Assembly (NCBI GenBank): GCA_029582265.1
Contig: CM055835.1
Coordinates: 7,989,500-8,053,499, forward strand
Direction: 5' to 3'
DNA from: Zoroaster sp. YZ-2022
Taxonomy: Eukaryota; Echinodermata; Asteroidea; Forcipulatida; Zoroasteridae
Length of the DNA: 64,000 bases
The position numbers and the translations under genes were made by a program. Shown here piece by piece: positions 43,581 through 56,999 of this stretch. The notes below the pieces were generated by a model. That model saw nothing but the letters and a program-made list of their open reading frames with translations, did no database searches and was not told the origin of the DNA. The first letter of the stretch is position 1, and each line of letters starts with the position of its first letter.

Positions 43581-44668
43581 TTGCACATGTGTCACCGCAA
43601 ATAGTCTTTAATTATCCTCTGCACCATGCAAAGCTACACGTTTTACTTAAGCTTGCACTGGATCATGACAATACTCCACTGACTTCATTCCTCATGTGGA
43701 CTAGTACAAAGCTTTACAACCATACCTGAAAATTAATAAAAGTAGTTCACTTTAACTTTCACTTGTTCATCACATTTTTTTTGCATAATCATAAACTTTG
43801 ACAAAAGAAACACAGAGAAACATAGACTGATTTTGGTTTTTTGTTTTGTTTTGTTTTGGCAGTAATGATAAGGACACGACGATGTGTCGCCATTTCTTTT
43901 CACATGAATAAAAACATGTACATGTACATATGTATGATGTAGGCCTAACTGTTAGGTGCTGGCTTAACATAACACTAACATTCTCATATAATCACCATCG
44001 TCACATACGTTGATGCCAACTATCTACAAATCAAAAACTGTGCTTATTATTTGTCAATAACCATGACAGATTCTGGTATGAATCACTGAAGCGGCAAATT
44101 GGATGGATTTGTCTTTGGCTCTCCATGAAGTGATGATGGATGATCGGAAAAAGATCGATAATCACATTAAAATCATACACGCTGCACCTATGTTGATCGG
44201 AGCAAGTTTTTATGATTTTTTTTGTTTTTGCAATCATATTTTTGCAGTCAGATTAATTAAAAAAGCATTAATAACTTACCTCAAGTATACCTATAATGTC
44301 ATTCTGGCAGTATATGCTCATCTTCGTCTACGGCTCCACAGACATTCAAAAATCAGAGAGTGATGCGACAGCTGACTGTTTTTAAACAATGACGTTCGAC
44401 TGTAACAGATACGGAATATTTTTTCTGGAAGCACTTCGAGTATTGTATGAATGTATGTCTGAGATTAACGTAAAACACGAGCTAGAACAACCAGGTAATG
44501 CATTGTTCATGTACTTATACATACATTTTTCTAAATTTAAGTTTTAGATTTGCAAATAAGTTAGCAGTATGATCACGGCGACCAGCATTGGTAATAATGC
44601 GAACAGCTCGCTTTTGTAACAAAAGAAGTCTGTCACAATTTAGGCTATCTGTTTTAGGCTATCTGTTA
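43581..44668. other. Intergenic, nothing recognised
   Basis: No exon or paired repeat was found. Confidence 0.4.
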
Positions 44669-44732
44669 TCGGCCGCGCCGCCTTGCCATTGACCTTATAA
44701 TTATAAGGTCAATGGCAAGGCGGCGCGGCCGA
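44669..44732. repeat. 64-bp perfect palindrome without spacer
   Basis: The arm TCGGCCGCGCCGCCTTGCCA continues to TTATAA at the centre (44701) and returns exactly. Confidence 0.95.
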
Positions 44733-45072
44733 CGTGGACAGGCGTGAATGGCGGTTGGTTGATCAAATCACAGCGGATCGGCGCGCGGCACGCTTACGTA
44801 TAAAATCATAAATATAGTAACGTCTTGCACCAAGACTAAATGTACACATGTACACGTAGGCCGGCTGCGAAATTTTTTTCCCCAGCGCGGTAAAGGCCAT
44901 TATTTGCATTTTCGCTTCCTATTGGTTAGTTGTCGTCCATAATGATGAATAATTCATTACATGGATGTGCTTGCAAGAACTTTGTGTTCAATGTAGATTT
45001 GTGCATGCTGCTGACACTTCGCGCCCTGCATGGTGAATCTAAAACAATACGGAATTAAATAGTAATAATACA
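44733..45072. other. Intergenic, nothing recognised
   Basis: No feature is seen. Confidence 0.4.
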
Positions 45073-47433
45073 GTGACCCGCTCCGTCGAAATGAGACCTT
45101 TCCCCCAGATCTGACATTCATAGATATGTATACTAGGTTAACAAGTAACTCACGGGCTTTCCAATGATACAAATGTTATTTCCGTAGCTTATTCCATTCC
45201 GGAATTATCGAGCGATGAAGACAACCATCACTTTGCGGCCCGTTTCGTTTTTGAATTTCGCGCTTCGGAGAAAATCAACATTAAACTTGGTCCACACACA
45301 GCTACAGAGCAAGCGCGCGAGCTATCGTTCGATGTACAACTCATGAATAATTAATCAGCCCTTGTACCAAACACCGGCTGTCTACACGTACACCGGCCCG
45401 CGTCTTCATTCCGCCCGCTGTGTGTGGAGTCGCGGCGTAAGATGTCTGTGTTGCGGGACGATTTTACTGTACAGTACATACATGTACATTGTGCACTCTC
45501 AAACTCGACCGTCCGTCCGTGTATTGTACCATGGAGGAAGAAAACAGAAGGAGTCACAACGAAGGCATATCAAAGGTTCAATGTCTTTTGCCGCGGTCGT
45601 AAAATTTCTAAGCCAGCGCTAATCGTTTAATCCGATTATCGAGGAGAACTACAGCCAGGCTTTCTTTGCACATGCGCATTGCGCGCATTGCGCGCATTGC
45701 TGACGCGTTGTCCTATTGCACTACACGGAAGGCTGGCTCCCGATCCAACTCGACCTACGAATCCAACACTGCAATATCTTCAGTGTACAGCATCGTACAT
45801 ATATGAGGATTGAAATGATAAAAAGCTAAACAACACGTCTTTGAATTTGACAATTTGTTGGCTTCCGGAGATCACCGGAAATATCCTTAAAATAAGTTGC
45901 TAAAAAGACACTTTATTGTAACATCTGAATGTTATATTTACCGTAAGTCAGCTTCGGATTCGCCAAATTCGACGATCAAAACACCAAAATACTCGGTGGA
46001 AATATCGCTATTGAAGACAATGAACTGCGCAAGATAAAAAGCCCGCGAAAAGTAGTGCGCATACGTTTTGTATTTATTCGTTTGCTACAGATTTCTACCC
46101 TCCAATTATGTATGCTGGTCGCGAGCAGGCCGAGCGGCAAAAGACATTGTACACAAGGGGATTATCGCGGTCGTAAAACTGGTAAGCGTAGCGGACGGCC
46201 GTAACGTATTTTCAATGGGCCACTCCGAAGTGTTAATTGGTTATGAGATAAGAGGCTGTAGTTCTCCTCGATAATCGGATTAAACGATTAGCGCTGGCTT
46301 AGAAATTTTACGACCGCGGCAAAAGACATTGAACCTTTGATATGCCTTCGTTGTGACTCCTTCTGTTTTCTTCCTCCATGATTGTACCATGGAGAAATGA
46401 AAACAGATTTTTCTCTGTGATTGGACTGTTTTTTCGGAAGGCTTCCGTCGTAAATATTTCACAAGTTGGTAACTTTTAAAAACATGATTTAGGCCTACCT
46501 TTAAATTGTATTGTTCAACAAAATCATGATTTCAAGTCAACAGATATTCAGACTTTATGACAATAAGGCCAATTATTACGACTTTGAAACACTACAAAAC
46601 GGTGATTCGAATGCATTAATATTGTAACCACCTCGACCCCACTGACGTGTGCATGTTTCGCATGGTGTATGGCTCGATTGGTATGTAGGCCTACCATCCT
46701 ATTTTTACCCCGCCAGTAATGTTAGAGCCATGGCCGTATAGTGATTCAGTGCATGCACTATAGGCTAGTTGTATGCAGCTAGCCACTGCAGCTTACGGAG
46801 CGGCGGGGCCCAGGCCTAGACTCGGGTCTGTATAACCGGCTAAGCTGGGCCTGGAGTTGGCCGAAAGATCGTACGCCATTAAGGGTGACGTCATTCATTT
46901 TCTGGTAAACTGCGCATGCTCAGACAACTGGTTGCTTACTGTTGTCCAATCAAAGAGCTGTATTTCTTCTACCTTGCCGATGATTCGGCTCGTTGGCTAA
47001 CAATTTATTTTGCGGCTTAAAACTACTATTAGAGCTCCATACTGCTTAGTCATTGCCACAAAAGTGCGCAGTTGAGGTCATGATCTTTCTTTTGATACCA
47101 AACACGTACGTTTAACGTTAACGGAACTACTCGTGTTGCTGTCTCGAAAACAAGGATATTTTGACCTGTTTGGATTTAACGGAGGCCACATGAAAGACAA
47201 ACATGATACAGACATTGTCCAGAAATCGTCCTTTTTTATGGATTTATTAATATTTTTATGAAAAGGTAAGACCACCATAAGATTGTTCGAGATTTTATCA
47301 AACTAAAAATATAAAAACCTAGAAATCGATATGCAATGTTTTTCCATTTTTTTTTTGGCGAGCACAAGTTCAGAGTCGAATTACACGGAAACCTCCGTCC
47401 GGGGACAAGTCTCATTTCGACGGAGCGGGTCAC
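45073..47433. mobile_element. DNA transposon I with family A element nested inside
   Basis: The inverted ends are GTGACCCGCTCCGTCGAAAT followed by GAGAC, mirrored exactly at 47409-47433. The interior has no transposase I can recognise and contains 45530-46380. No flanking duplication was found. Confidence 0.8.
45530..46380. mobile_element. Non-autonomous DNA transposon, family A copy 2
   Basis: Inverted repeats of about 126 bp begin CATGGAGGAAGAAAACAGAA. A 7-bp duplication ATTGTAC flanks it (45523-45529 and 46381-46387). The CATG terminus and the 7-bp target recall P-superfamily elements, but no transposase is present. Confidence 0.88.
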
Positions 47434-47467
47434 CGATGATCATGGACTGTGAGTGTGCACGTCTCAC

Positions 47468-48745
<1,278 letters not shown>

Positions 48746-49282
48746 CTCACGGTAGATGACTGCCCTTATTTGAAGGTAAGAATTGCTTAAGTTCATAATG
48801 CAAAACTAAAGAAGCTAATTAATATATAAATTATAAGGTAACTTTGATTAATTTGAACACGAAGCTGCCTTAGCGATGGGGTGACATTAATTTTTGCAAG
48901 CCTACACATGTACACCAGACACTCATGCAGTGACTACATTAGGCCTACTGTACTTTATGCTGAAAAATATCAGTCCTACAGTAATAGTAGTCGTATGGCA
49001 AAGGTTGGTAATCAATAATGACATAGACTTTATAAGAAAGTTAACTTAAGTATATTCACCCATGGTGGTGGGTAAAAATAGACGTGTAACGTTATGATTA
49101 TGATCTTTTGTTTCCACACTTACTAATAATCACACATTTTAACAGTTTGTGTGGATTGGCAAAAATCTTATTTGAAATTTACACAAGGTTTAATTTTTAT
49201 TTGTTTTAAATTAAAACAAAACATCAGCAAGTTTTAATTTAAACTAACATTTTCCCCTCCTCATTTTTGCACAATTTATCAG

Positions 49283-49498
49283 GAATTTCTACCTGAGGGA
49301 TATGACTACAAAATATGTGACTATGAAGAAAACCAGAGCAGTCAATTCAAGGCAGTGGTCAGACTACCACTTTCAGTCAGAGAAGATGTAGAAAAATGGT
49401 TCCAAATGTTGCAGACCAAGTCATGCACAACGTGGAGAGTTGAAAGAACATACAAAAGCAACACTGGAGAAGGGACCAGGAGGAAGAATGATGACAGG
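49283..49498 (+). CDS. Exon 2 of + strand gene (FAR1/zinc-finger-like family)
   Basis: The acceptor is TTTATCAG and the donor GTGAGT. The exon has 216 bp and 72 codons, in phase 0 at both ends. It encodes FLPEGYDYKICDYEE, FKAVVRLPLSVREDVEKWF and SCTTWRVERTYKSNTGEG. I recall the same order (FLP-GY-YK, TTWRV-x-RTY, then YRCQHNT) from uncharacterised marine-invertebrate proteins that look transposase-derived. It may be a host gene or a domesticated transposase. Codons read cleanly without a stop. Confidence 0.7.
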
Positions 49499-49894
49499 GT
49501 GAGTTTGTAGAGGTTCTGCAGAGTTTTTAGTTTTTTTCCCTCAACTGGTAACACTGTGGTATTGTTAACTCACATAACAGTCAGTTGTAGTTTATAAACT
49601 GGTTCCTTTTTTACACATTGCAGCAACAAGCTTAATTATGTGTATAATATTGTAATAGTACAAGCAGTATTTAAACTTTTATTTTCATTAACATGTTTTC
49701 TTTGTAAACTATTTAACTTGCATCTTTCACAAACCATTTACTCCATAATAACATAAAGTTGATGTATAAATGAACATCATTCACTAATTAAAATAAAAAA
49801 TTTAAAGTTTGAATGAGTCAAATGCCTAAATTTTCAGATTGCAGTTTACCAAGATTTTGGTTTCAGACTGTGATTGTCTATTTGATCATTTTAG

Positions 49895-49945
49895 GTTGAC
49901 TATCGATGTCAACATGAGTATATGCAAGTTGTCATTAGCTTTTGA
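49895..49945 (+). CDS. Exon 3 (short or truncated) of + strand gene
   Basis: The acceptor is ATCATTTTAG. The frame continues VDYRCQHEYMQ, matching the Y-R-C-Q-H motif expected next in the family, then VVISF and a stop at 49943. A weak donor (GTTGTC at 49928) is possible. No further exon was found before the retroelement at 51234, so the gene is probably cut short. Confidence 0.5.
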   Translation, partial: VDYRCQHEYMQVVISF

Positions 49946-51233
49946 AAACAATGAAAATTACAAATGAGAGGAAGCAAAAATATGTCACTTACAGCTGTTT
50001 TTGCAGTTGTATCGGATTTTTGGGGTTAGGACAGACCTTCGAGCCAAGAATTATGCTCAGGAGTCTTATTTTCTGACATTTCTTTGCTTTTATTTTTTTT
50101 AATAGGAGATGTTTTAATAGGAGATGTTTTGGTTTCTTTATCTCTCTATCTCTTCTAAAACAGTACAGACGGTAAAGTAGAAGAATTTAGATTGTTGGTT
50201 TTAGTGTTGAAGTACCAAACATCCTGGGAAACATAAATATTGAGTTATAAAATACATGACTTCTGTTGGAGAGACTGATGAGTTCTCTTTTTTATTAGGC
50301 CCATTAATTATGCTTTTGTTTCAAACTGCCACACAATTATTTGATTTAAATCAAGGCCTGACAGTTAGATCTAACTTATAATGTGGCCAATTTTTGATTT
50401 GTATTATTTTTTCAGAAGAAGATTTCCCAATATAATCATCTGGAAATCGAATGTACATTAGTAGATAATCATAGACCTAGCTGTCGATAGATGATGAATA
50501 GTAGTTCTTTTAAAGGATAATATCTTTGTAAGGACTTTGCTTTAAATTTAGGTTGCTTTATTTTGTTATTGTTACAAACAAAAATTTCAAGATAGCGTTT
50601 GATACTCATGGAAAAACTCCAACTATGTACATGTACAAGTACATCCATTATAACCATGTGATATGTGTAAATACAAACCCAACTATATCTTACTAAGAGA
50701 TTAAGATGAAGAAATTACCACAATTCGTGTAGAATTGTCATTTTACTTTTAATATTTTGTATTACATGCCTACCTTCATCAACAAACTATTTCAAGATTA
50801 TTTTTTTTATTTGTTGGTTTGAATAAAGTAATTTTCTTTGTATATTTTTGTCTTCCTCTTTTGTTAGTTATCCCATCAGAATAAAAGAAATACAAAAACA
50901 GACCACTTGTAAGAGACAGAAATCAAGTCAGATTGTTTTTAAACAACAGTTCACTATTCCCGAGGCATTGATTTGATTTATAATTAATTGACATTCATAT
51001 ACAATCAGACAAATGAGATTTACATAATAGAGTGAAAGCCAGGGTCACTTTTTTCTCGTCATGTAAATTATTAAGTTGACCCTCTGTTGGAAGGCTCTAA
51101 TCCACCCCAGGAGGCGCAGGTTGCACCGCTCGGGTGGATCATTTTGGTCTAAAAAAAGTGATATTAGCGCAAGATACGCCAAGGTTAATGACTTCTTTTT
51201 TCGTTCTTTTTGGCTGTTTCGGAAGTTTTCACA
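49946..51233. other. Nothing firmly recognised
   Basis: A possible short exon after TTTTTTCAG at 50417 reads KKISQYNHLEIEC, but I cannot support it. Confidence 0.3.
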
Positions 51234-51385
51234 AATGGGTCCTGTTCCACGGCCACCATTAGAACGGGGAGTCACCAAAGGAACATGTAACCAAACCATA
51301 GGTTTGTCACCATCATGCTATCGAAGTTTCGAGTTCAACCAATGCGTTTCAGGATATAACTCCAAAGAAGGAGCCAAAGCCAACT

Positions 51386-52006
51386 GTGGCAGCGGCTTCT
51401 GCCAAGCAAATTCTGCCAAGCAAATTCACAGAGGAAAATCACCTTAAGCATGGAAGACAAAGGCCCGTCATCAAACCTGACCGCTATGACGGAAAAGGGT
51501 CGTGGGATGCTTACATCAAACATTTCGAAATGTGTGCGGCAATCAATGGTTGGAATAAGGAGGACAAGTGCCAGTACCTTGCTGCGCTGTTGACAGGCCC
51601 TGCTCAAGAAAGTCTGCGTAGTCTACAAGCTGGGGCCAACGATTATGAAGAACTTGTGAAATACTTACAAGCAAGAGCTAACCCGACAGGGAGGAGGGAA
51701 CTTCACCGATCCCAGCTAAGGAACCGCCAACAAAGTCCACTGAAAGCATGGCAGAGTTGGCCGAAGAAACCCAGCGGCTGGTGGACAAGGTTTACGGTGA
51801 CTTACCTGCGGATAGTAGGGACAGGATGGGCCGCGATCATTTCCTCAATGCGCTCAGCATTGGAGAGAAAAGGACTAGGATTATTCAAATGAGGAACAAT
51901 AATCTTGATGAAGCTGTTGCAGCTGCTGTCGAATTGGAGGCCCTATACAAAGCTGAGAAAGAACGACGGTCATCGGATCTAAACCCGGGCATGCCTGACA
52001 TACAGT
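51386..52006 (+). pseudogene. gag of Ty3/gypsy element 2
   Basis: KPDRYDGKGSWDAYIKHFEM, CQYLAALLTGPAQESL and LDEAVAAAVELEALYKAE are typical gypsy Gag. A frame change near 51740 moves to the frame starting at 51748. The true start is uncertain; the frame can be extended upstream to about 51315 before a stop. Gag resumes after the LINE fragment at 52373. Confidence 0.82.
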
Positions 52007-52017
52007 GACAGCTTGCC

Positions 52018-52361
52018 TTCTTCTTCTTATCGTGTCCACACACACGCTAGATGTTGTGTTTCCGCCATAGCTGAACACAATCCTTGGCACTATCGTTGAA
52101 TTCTGCAAGATCCCTAGCGTCGCATTCCTGCTCCAGTAGGGGACATCTCAGCAGGTGTTCCATGGTTTGTGGTTCAGTACCACACTCACAGGTCACATCT
52201 TCTGTGTCCAGATATCCCCACTTCTTGAGAGTCACTTTACAGCGACCAGTAAGGCATTTCCATTCTGCCCAACTTGAGTCAGCACCAGGTGGGAGTTCTT
52301 CTTTGGCACTTATGGGCATGGTTGTTGTTGTTGGAAGATTGGCAAGCCTCTCTTCCCATAA
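52018..52361 (-). mobile_element. 5'-truncated LINE 3' end inserted in gag
   Basis: An 11-bp duplication GACAGCTTGCC flanks it (52007-52017 and 52362-52372). The minus strand encodes the LINE ORF2 C-terminus with WEERLANLP, WAEWKCLTGRCK and CECGTEPQTMEHLLRCPLL, and ends in a GAAGAAGAA tail. A textbook target-primed insertion. Confidence 0.92.
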
Positions 52362-52372
52362 GACAGCTTGCC

Positions 52373-52560
52373 GAAATTATGAAAAAGTCACTTGAGGACA
52401 AAGTCAAGACCAGAAAACCAAATTGGAATAACTGGAAGAAATTCGCAAAAAGGGACATTGAGTGTTACAACTGCCATGAATTTGGCCATGTGAAAGCTAA
52501 TTGTCCCCTACTAACGAAGAACACAGAGACGAGTGACCAAGGAGATTTTCGATTCGTGAT
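52373..52560 (+). pseudogene. gag end with zinc knuckle of Ty3/gypsy element 2
   Basis: QLAEIMKKSLEDKVK leads to CYNCHEFGHVKANC, a complete CCHC knuckle. The frame ends at the deletion that removed protease and RT. Confidence 0.82.
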
Positions 52561-52566
52561 CGACAG

Positions 52567-53400
52567 TTGGAAGATCAGGTCCTCCGCAGAGTAATTCATT
52601 GGTTGAAATCAGAAGGAAATAGACCAACTTGGGATGAGATTTCTGCGGGAGGAGTCGAATTAAAGACATTGTGGGGTGCATGGAAACAGCTGTGTCTGAG
52701 GCAGGACGTGATGTACCGTGAATGGGAGGATGATGAGGGGAAGGAGATTCACTACCTGTTGGTGGTTCCTCGCGCTATGTGTGGAGAGGTTCTTAACCAA
52801 CTGCATAACTCTCCCACAGGAGGTCATCTAGGGATGAAAAAGTTGCTTGAGAAGGCCCGTAGTCGTTTTTACTGGCCAAGAATGCGGGACTCCGTAAGGA
52901 CTTGGGTCAGAGGTTGCCTGGAGTGCGCTAAGCAGAAAGCACACAGCAAGACAAAGAGAGCACCACTTCAACAGCAGATATCAGGGGTTCCTCTCGAGCG
53001 TGTAGTGATCGACATAACAGGCCTGTTCCTTACTACTGAGACTGGCAACAGATATATCGTAGTCATAACAGACTATTTTACGAAGTGGACGGAGGCCTAC
53101 CCTGTGCCCTCAATAACTGCAGAAACCATTACCAATGTCCTTGTCAATGAATTCATATGTCGTTTTGGTATACCCAGAATCCTGCACAGCGACCAGGGCA
53201 GGCAGTTTGAAAGCGAGATCTTCCAGAAGACATGCTCTCTACTTGGGATTGACAAGACCCGAACAACTCCATATCATCCGCAGAGCGACGGACAGGTAGA
53301 GATATTTAATCGCACTCTGAAGACTATATGTTGTCCTCGTACACGTCGGAGAACCAAACGGATTGGGATCAGCATGTACACAGAGTAATGGTGGCATATC
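52567..53400 (+). pseudogene. Integrase of Ty3/gypsy element 2
   Basis: It opens directly downstream of the deletion, in the linker before the HHCC zinc fold (HNSPTGGHLG, CLECAKQK). The core follows: VVIDITGLF, ITDYFTKWTEAYPVP, LHSDQGRQFES and DGQVEIFNRTL, so the D,D,E triad is kept. A frame break near 53325 separates it from its C-terminus. Confidence 0.9.
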
Positions 53401-53917
53401 GTACGTCGCCCCAGGAAAGCGCGTGTATGTCACCAAACATGTTAATGTTTGGGTGGGAAGTTGAACTTCCTACTGATCTCATTTGTAGTCCTGTCATGCC
53501 CTACGAGCCATTGACAGAACATAAATATGTGGTTGCTCTGAAGGAGAGGCTTGAAGCTGTTCATGACACGACCAAGGAACATCTCATGAAGCGGCCTGCT
53601 ATCAGTGCCGCCACTATAACCACAAGGTGACGAATGATAAATACCAGGCCGGTGACGCGGTCATGATGAGAATTAACAAAAGAAAGGTGGGGGTGTCCCC
53701 CAAATTACAGCCAAAATTTGATGGCCCCTATCTCATCACGAAAGCTTTAACAGATGTAGTTGTCAGACTACAGAAAAGCCCAAGGCACAAGCCCAAAGTT
53801 GTGCACACGAGCTTACTTAAACCCTTTCATGGAGAAGTTGATCGGTCATGGCTTAATAACGAGGCTATAATATACAGTATCAATCGGAGAAACGAGACCC
53901 GAAGCATTTTACCATGA
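53328..53917 (+). pseudogene. Integrase C-terminal region of Ty3/gypsy element 2
   Basis: MVAYRTSPQESACMSPNMLMF, minus its last residue in length terms, continues the core; after another frame change at about 53625 come YQAGDAVMMRI, LQPKFDGPYLITKAL and VVHTSLLKPFHG, the usual end of gypsy integrases. Confidence 0.85.
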
Positions 53918-54179
53918 AAGAGGCAGACCATACTGAGGACAACGGAACGGTTCAAGGCAATATAGATTCACCCCCGACATAACGGTAACTGTTGACGTGT
54001 CTAATTCCGAGACAATGCAAGCAGTTGTGGCGGAAAATCCCGTTATGCCTCTCGCGGACTCAGAACAATCCGGCATCCATGCCTTCGCTGAGGCGCAAGC
54101 GCAAACCCCCGGATAGACTTGGTGACTGATGTTATTAATGCAATTTTGTCTATTTTGATGTTCTTAACACAGGATAGAG

Positions 54180-54771
54180 ATGGTTCGCCGGGACAGAAGT
54201 CGTACGCCAGTAAGGAGTCCAGCCAGGTTGAATAAGTGTGTGGAATGCCAGAAAGAGTTTAGCTCCCAGACCAACCTGAGGAGACATATTGACGACTCAT
54301 ATGTCCTTACTGCGCCCAGTCCTTCAACAGAAAACATGACCTGGATCGTCACTGGAATTCTGTCCATCGGGGGCGTGAGGGGAGTCGACGACCAGCCGAC
54401 TCAGAGCGAAATCAGCCGACAGCTATATCGCCTGAACCCGAGATCCCACTCACTCCAGGGAGAGACCTTGAAGACGATATGGTGAGTCTAGAGCCAGGAA
54501 GCGTGGAGAGGGAGATCGTAAAGGGTTTTGAATCCCCAACACCGACAAGGCGCCATGTTGTTGCAGAATTGCCTTTCACTACTACCCCCAACCTTGTTTC
54601 AGCGACCACCACCAGTCCAGTGATAAGTGTACCTAACTCAACGAACGATGAAAGTACTCAGACGGCCACCGGAAAGACTCCTTGACTTGTGGAGCGCACC
54701 ATTAAGGAGTTACTGGATGGACAAGGAAAGGTCTCAGCTCGAATCATTCAAGAATTATTTGCGACGGAATG
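54180..54771 (+). pseudogene. C2H2 zinc-finger ORF downstream of integrase
   Basis: The ATG at 54180 starts a frame with KCVECQKEFSSQTNLRRHI, a finger that lacks its last His because of a deletion near 54295. In the next frame a complete finger follows, CPYCAQSFNRKHDLDRHW then NSVH (C-x2-C-x12-H-x4-H). The frame joins the one at 54479 (MVSLEPGSVEREIVKGFE) and runs to a TGA at 54684, beyond which LVERTIKELLDG...ELFATE continues to 54771. It probably bound nucleic acid for the element. Its start is about 260 bases after integrase. Confidence 0.6.
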
Positions 54772-55379
54772 ATCATCTTCGATCTGGCGGTTGATGTCTG
54801 CGCGATTGCTTTTTTTTTATTTTAAGTTTCTTATTAGTTATGGAGTTAAAGTTCGATTTACCAAAAGGTTGTTTAAAGTTACTGCTCAAATGGAGTATGT
54901 CAGAATGTTTAATGAAACAAGTATCGTAGAGGAATTGAAAACCAAAGCAAGAAGTAAAAGTTGCAGTATTGTTATTTGGTAAATTGCAGTGTTAGTTGTA
55001 TACCTTGATTGTTTGAAAATGTAATGAGCAAGGACCGAAATCAAACATCGTTTTCACACGTTTAACGTGCAGGAAATAGTTGAAATTATGTCTACATATA
55101 AGATATTTATTATATTTAAATGTGTTTGACTCAAACAGTTGAAAAACGATTTGTAAGAAAAAAATGTTGGCACTTAAGTGGAAAAAAATACATTTAAAAA
55201 AAAAAACGATTTTTTTTTTTCTATTGCTATAAATAATTGCTATTTTAAAATATTTCTTTAGTTTACCTAAATAAAACAGGCATACTGTCGTATAAATCAT
55301 GCACGAAATGAGTATTTTAGTGTTTTTAGGTAAAACTTGTAGCTTTGCATGGTGAGGATGATAAGTAAGACTAATTGCG
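54772..55379. other. Intergenic, nothing recognised
   Basis: A + strand Pro/Ser-poor AT-rich stretch with no feature. Confidence 0.4.
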
Positions 55380-55490
55380 GTGACACCATGTGGAATCTCA
55401 ATTGAGTAGTAATTAGTTCTGAAAAGAACTGGAGGTACAACTCGACGTTTCGATCAGTGTGCTCTGATCGTCCTCAGGAGAAGCGTTTTT
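55380..55490 (-). repeat. Dispersed repeat L copy 2
   Basis: The minus strand reads TCCTGAGGACGATCAGAGCA, then TGATCGAAACGTCGAGTTGT, matching 43492-43560. Confidence 0.7.
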
Positions 55491-56456
55491 AGGCGAGCAA
55501 AGATTGTACAGGATTAAAACGAATGCATTTTACACGATAGTCTATTTCGTCTGTACAGTGATTGGCATACTAAAAAGTCAAAACGGCGCGTTGTCAAAAA
55601 TATAAAATAAAAAATATTAAATATTAAAACAAAATTAAAACATTATCATTGTCCAATCTTATCAATAAAATGTGCTAAGTCAGTGGCAGGAAATGAAAGA
55701 ACAAACATTAATAACGGTGGGATGTTGTACATGCTGTACTATACTGCAGTATTGTGTCCATTGTACCTGTTCTCCCGCTGGGTCGCACTATGGTCAACAC
55801 AGACATACCGCGGCGGAGCTTAAGTGGGACGAATACGGCGAGAGGGCGTCCCCTTACGCGGTCGTTAGTGCATGGCGTACTGAAATTTGGCATATTAAAA
55901 TTCACCACACTCCACAAGTTCAATCTTTGCTCATCTGAAAAGTAATGTATGACTTTGTTTGAATCTGTGACGAGCACAGCATTAACAAAAATAAAGAACA
56001 TTGGAAAAAATGCCTTAGAATAATGTCCTTTTCCCAACATTTTGGGAAACATTTGAAAAGTGTATGACGCGCTATATTTGTAATTTATAAAAATAAAATC
56101 ATTAATTTTCAAGAAATAATACACAGAACTTAAAATTAAATGTATACAACGGTTATTCATAGCATTTTATTTTTTTAAATTGCCAAAATAAGGAAGATGT
56201 TGGTCGATGAAAATCGACAGTTCTGATAGACATTGATACAGCCAGACGTATATCAAGGACATGGTCATTGGAGCGATTATTGCGCAATCACGGCAAGGCG
56301 GCAGAACGAAGAGACAGCTATAAACGAACACAAGTGACACTTGTACATAATGTACGTGTATGTAGTACACTGTACATGTACAGTACATACAGTGACCATT
56401 CGTCGTCGCGCCTTGATCCTTCTGCACATGCCAACATTTAAGGCGGAGCTCATTAA
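55491..56456. other. Intergenic, nothing recognised
   Basis: No exon or paired repeat found. Confidence 0.4.
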
Positions 56457-56812
56457 TGCTAATAATAATAATGTGGACTTATATAGCGCAAATATCCACC
56501 AAACTGGTGCTCAAGGCGCATTACATTATTACCCCTGCTCATTAGGCTCATAAATCATTCCTGAAACCATCTCAGCTCCCTGGGGTGTATACAGCTCAAT
56601 TGCTGCCATTACAGCGCATATAGGGCTAATCAAACACAACAACCAACTCTGCCCTCACAGGTACCCATTTACCCCTGGGTGGAGAAAAGCAATTATGGTA
56701 AAGTGTCTTGCTCAAGCACCCCGGTCGTGGCTGGGATTCGAACCCACATTCTGACGACTCAGCCATCAGAACACAAATCAGATGCTCTAAACCGCTCGAC
56801 CATGGCACTCCA
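56457..56812 (-). repeat. tRNA-Leu-derived SINE, full length
   Basis: The minus-strand head reads GTGCCATGGTCGAGCGGTTT, with B box GGGTTCGAATCCC, then the shared body and the (ATT)n tail. 'gcaagcactttacc'-like body sequence has lost a few bases compared with 41205-41583. Confidence 0.88.
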
Positions 56813-56999
56813 TAATATACTAAATTAATTGGTTATTGGTTGGCCCTAATCCCACCGTCACAATACATGTCCGACGTAGGCGCCAGGTAGGCGCGTTCCG
56901 TTTGATCTGTGATGTGCCGCCCCCTACTTTTCAGCGACTGTTATCACATGCATAGTTTTGGTGCATTGGTAGGATTCGTCCATTATTTTGTGGATAAGG

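Larger units (their letters stand above)
51234..54771 (+). mobile_element. Decayed Ty3/gypsy element 2
   Basis: Gag, zinc knuckle, integrase and a C2H2 ORF follow each other on the plus strand. Protease, RT and RNase H are deleted between about 52555 and 52570. A LINE piece interrupts gag. LTRs were not found on either side. It is unrelated at sequence level to the element at 606-5246. Confidence 0.85.

Noticed and set aside
50417..50490. A fourth exon of the + strand gene after TTTTTTCAG
   Set aside because: The reading KKISQYNHLEIEC is only vaguely like the family, and a stop follows soon without a donor.
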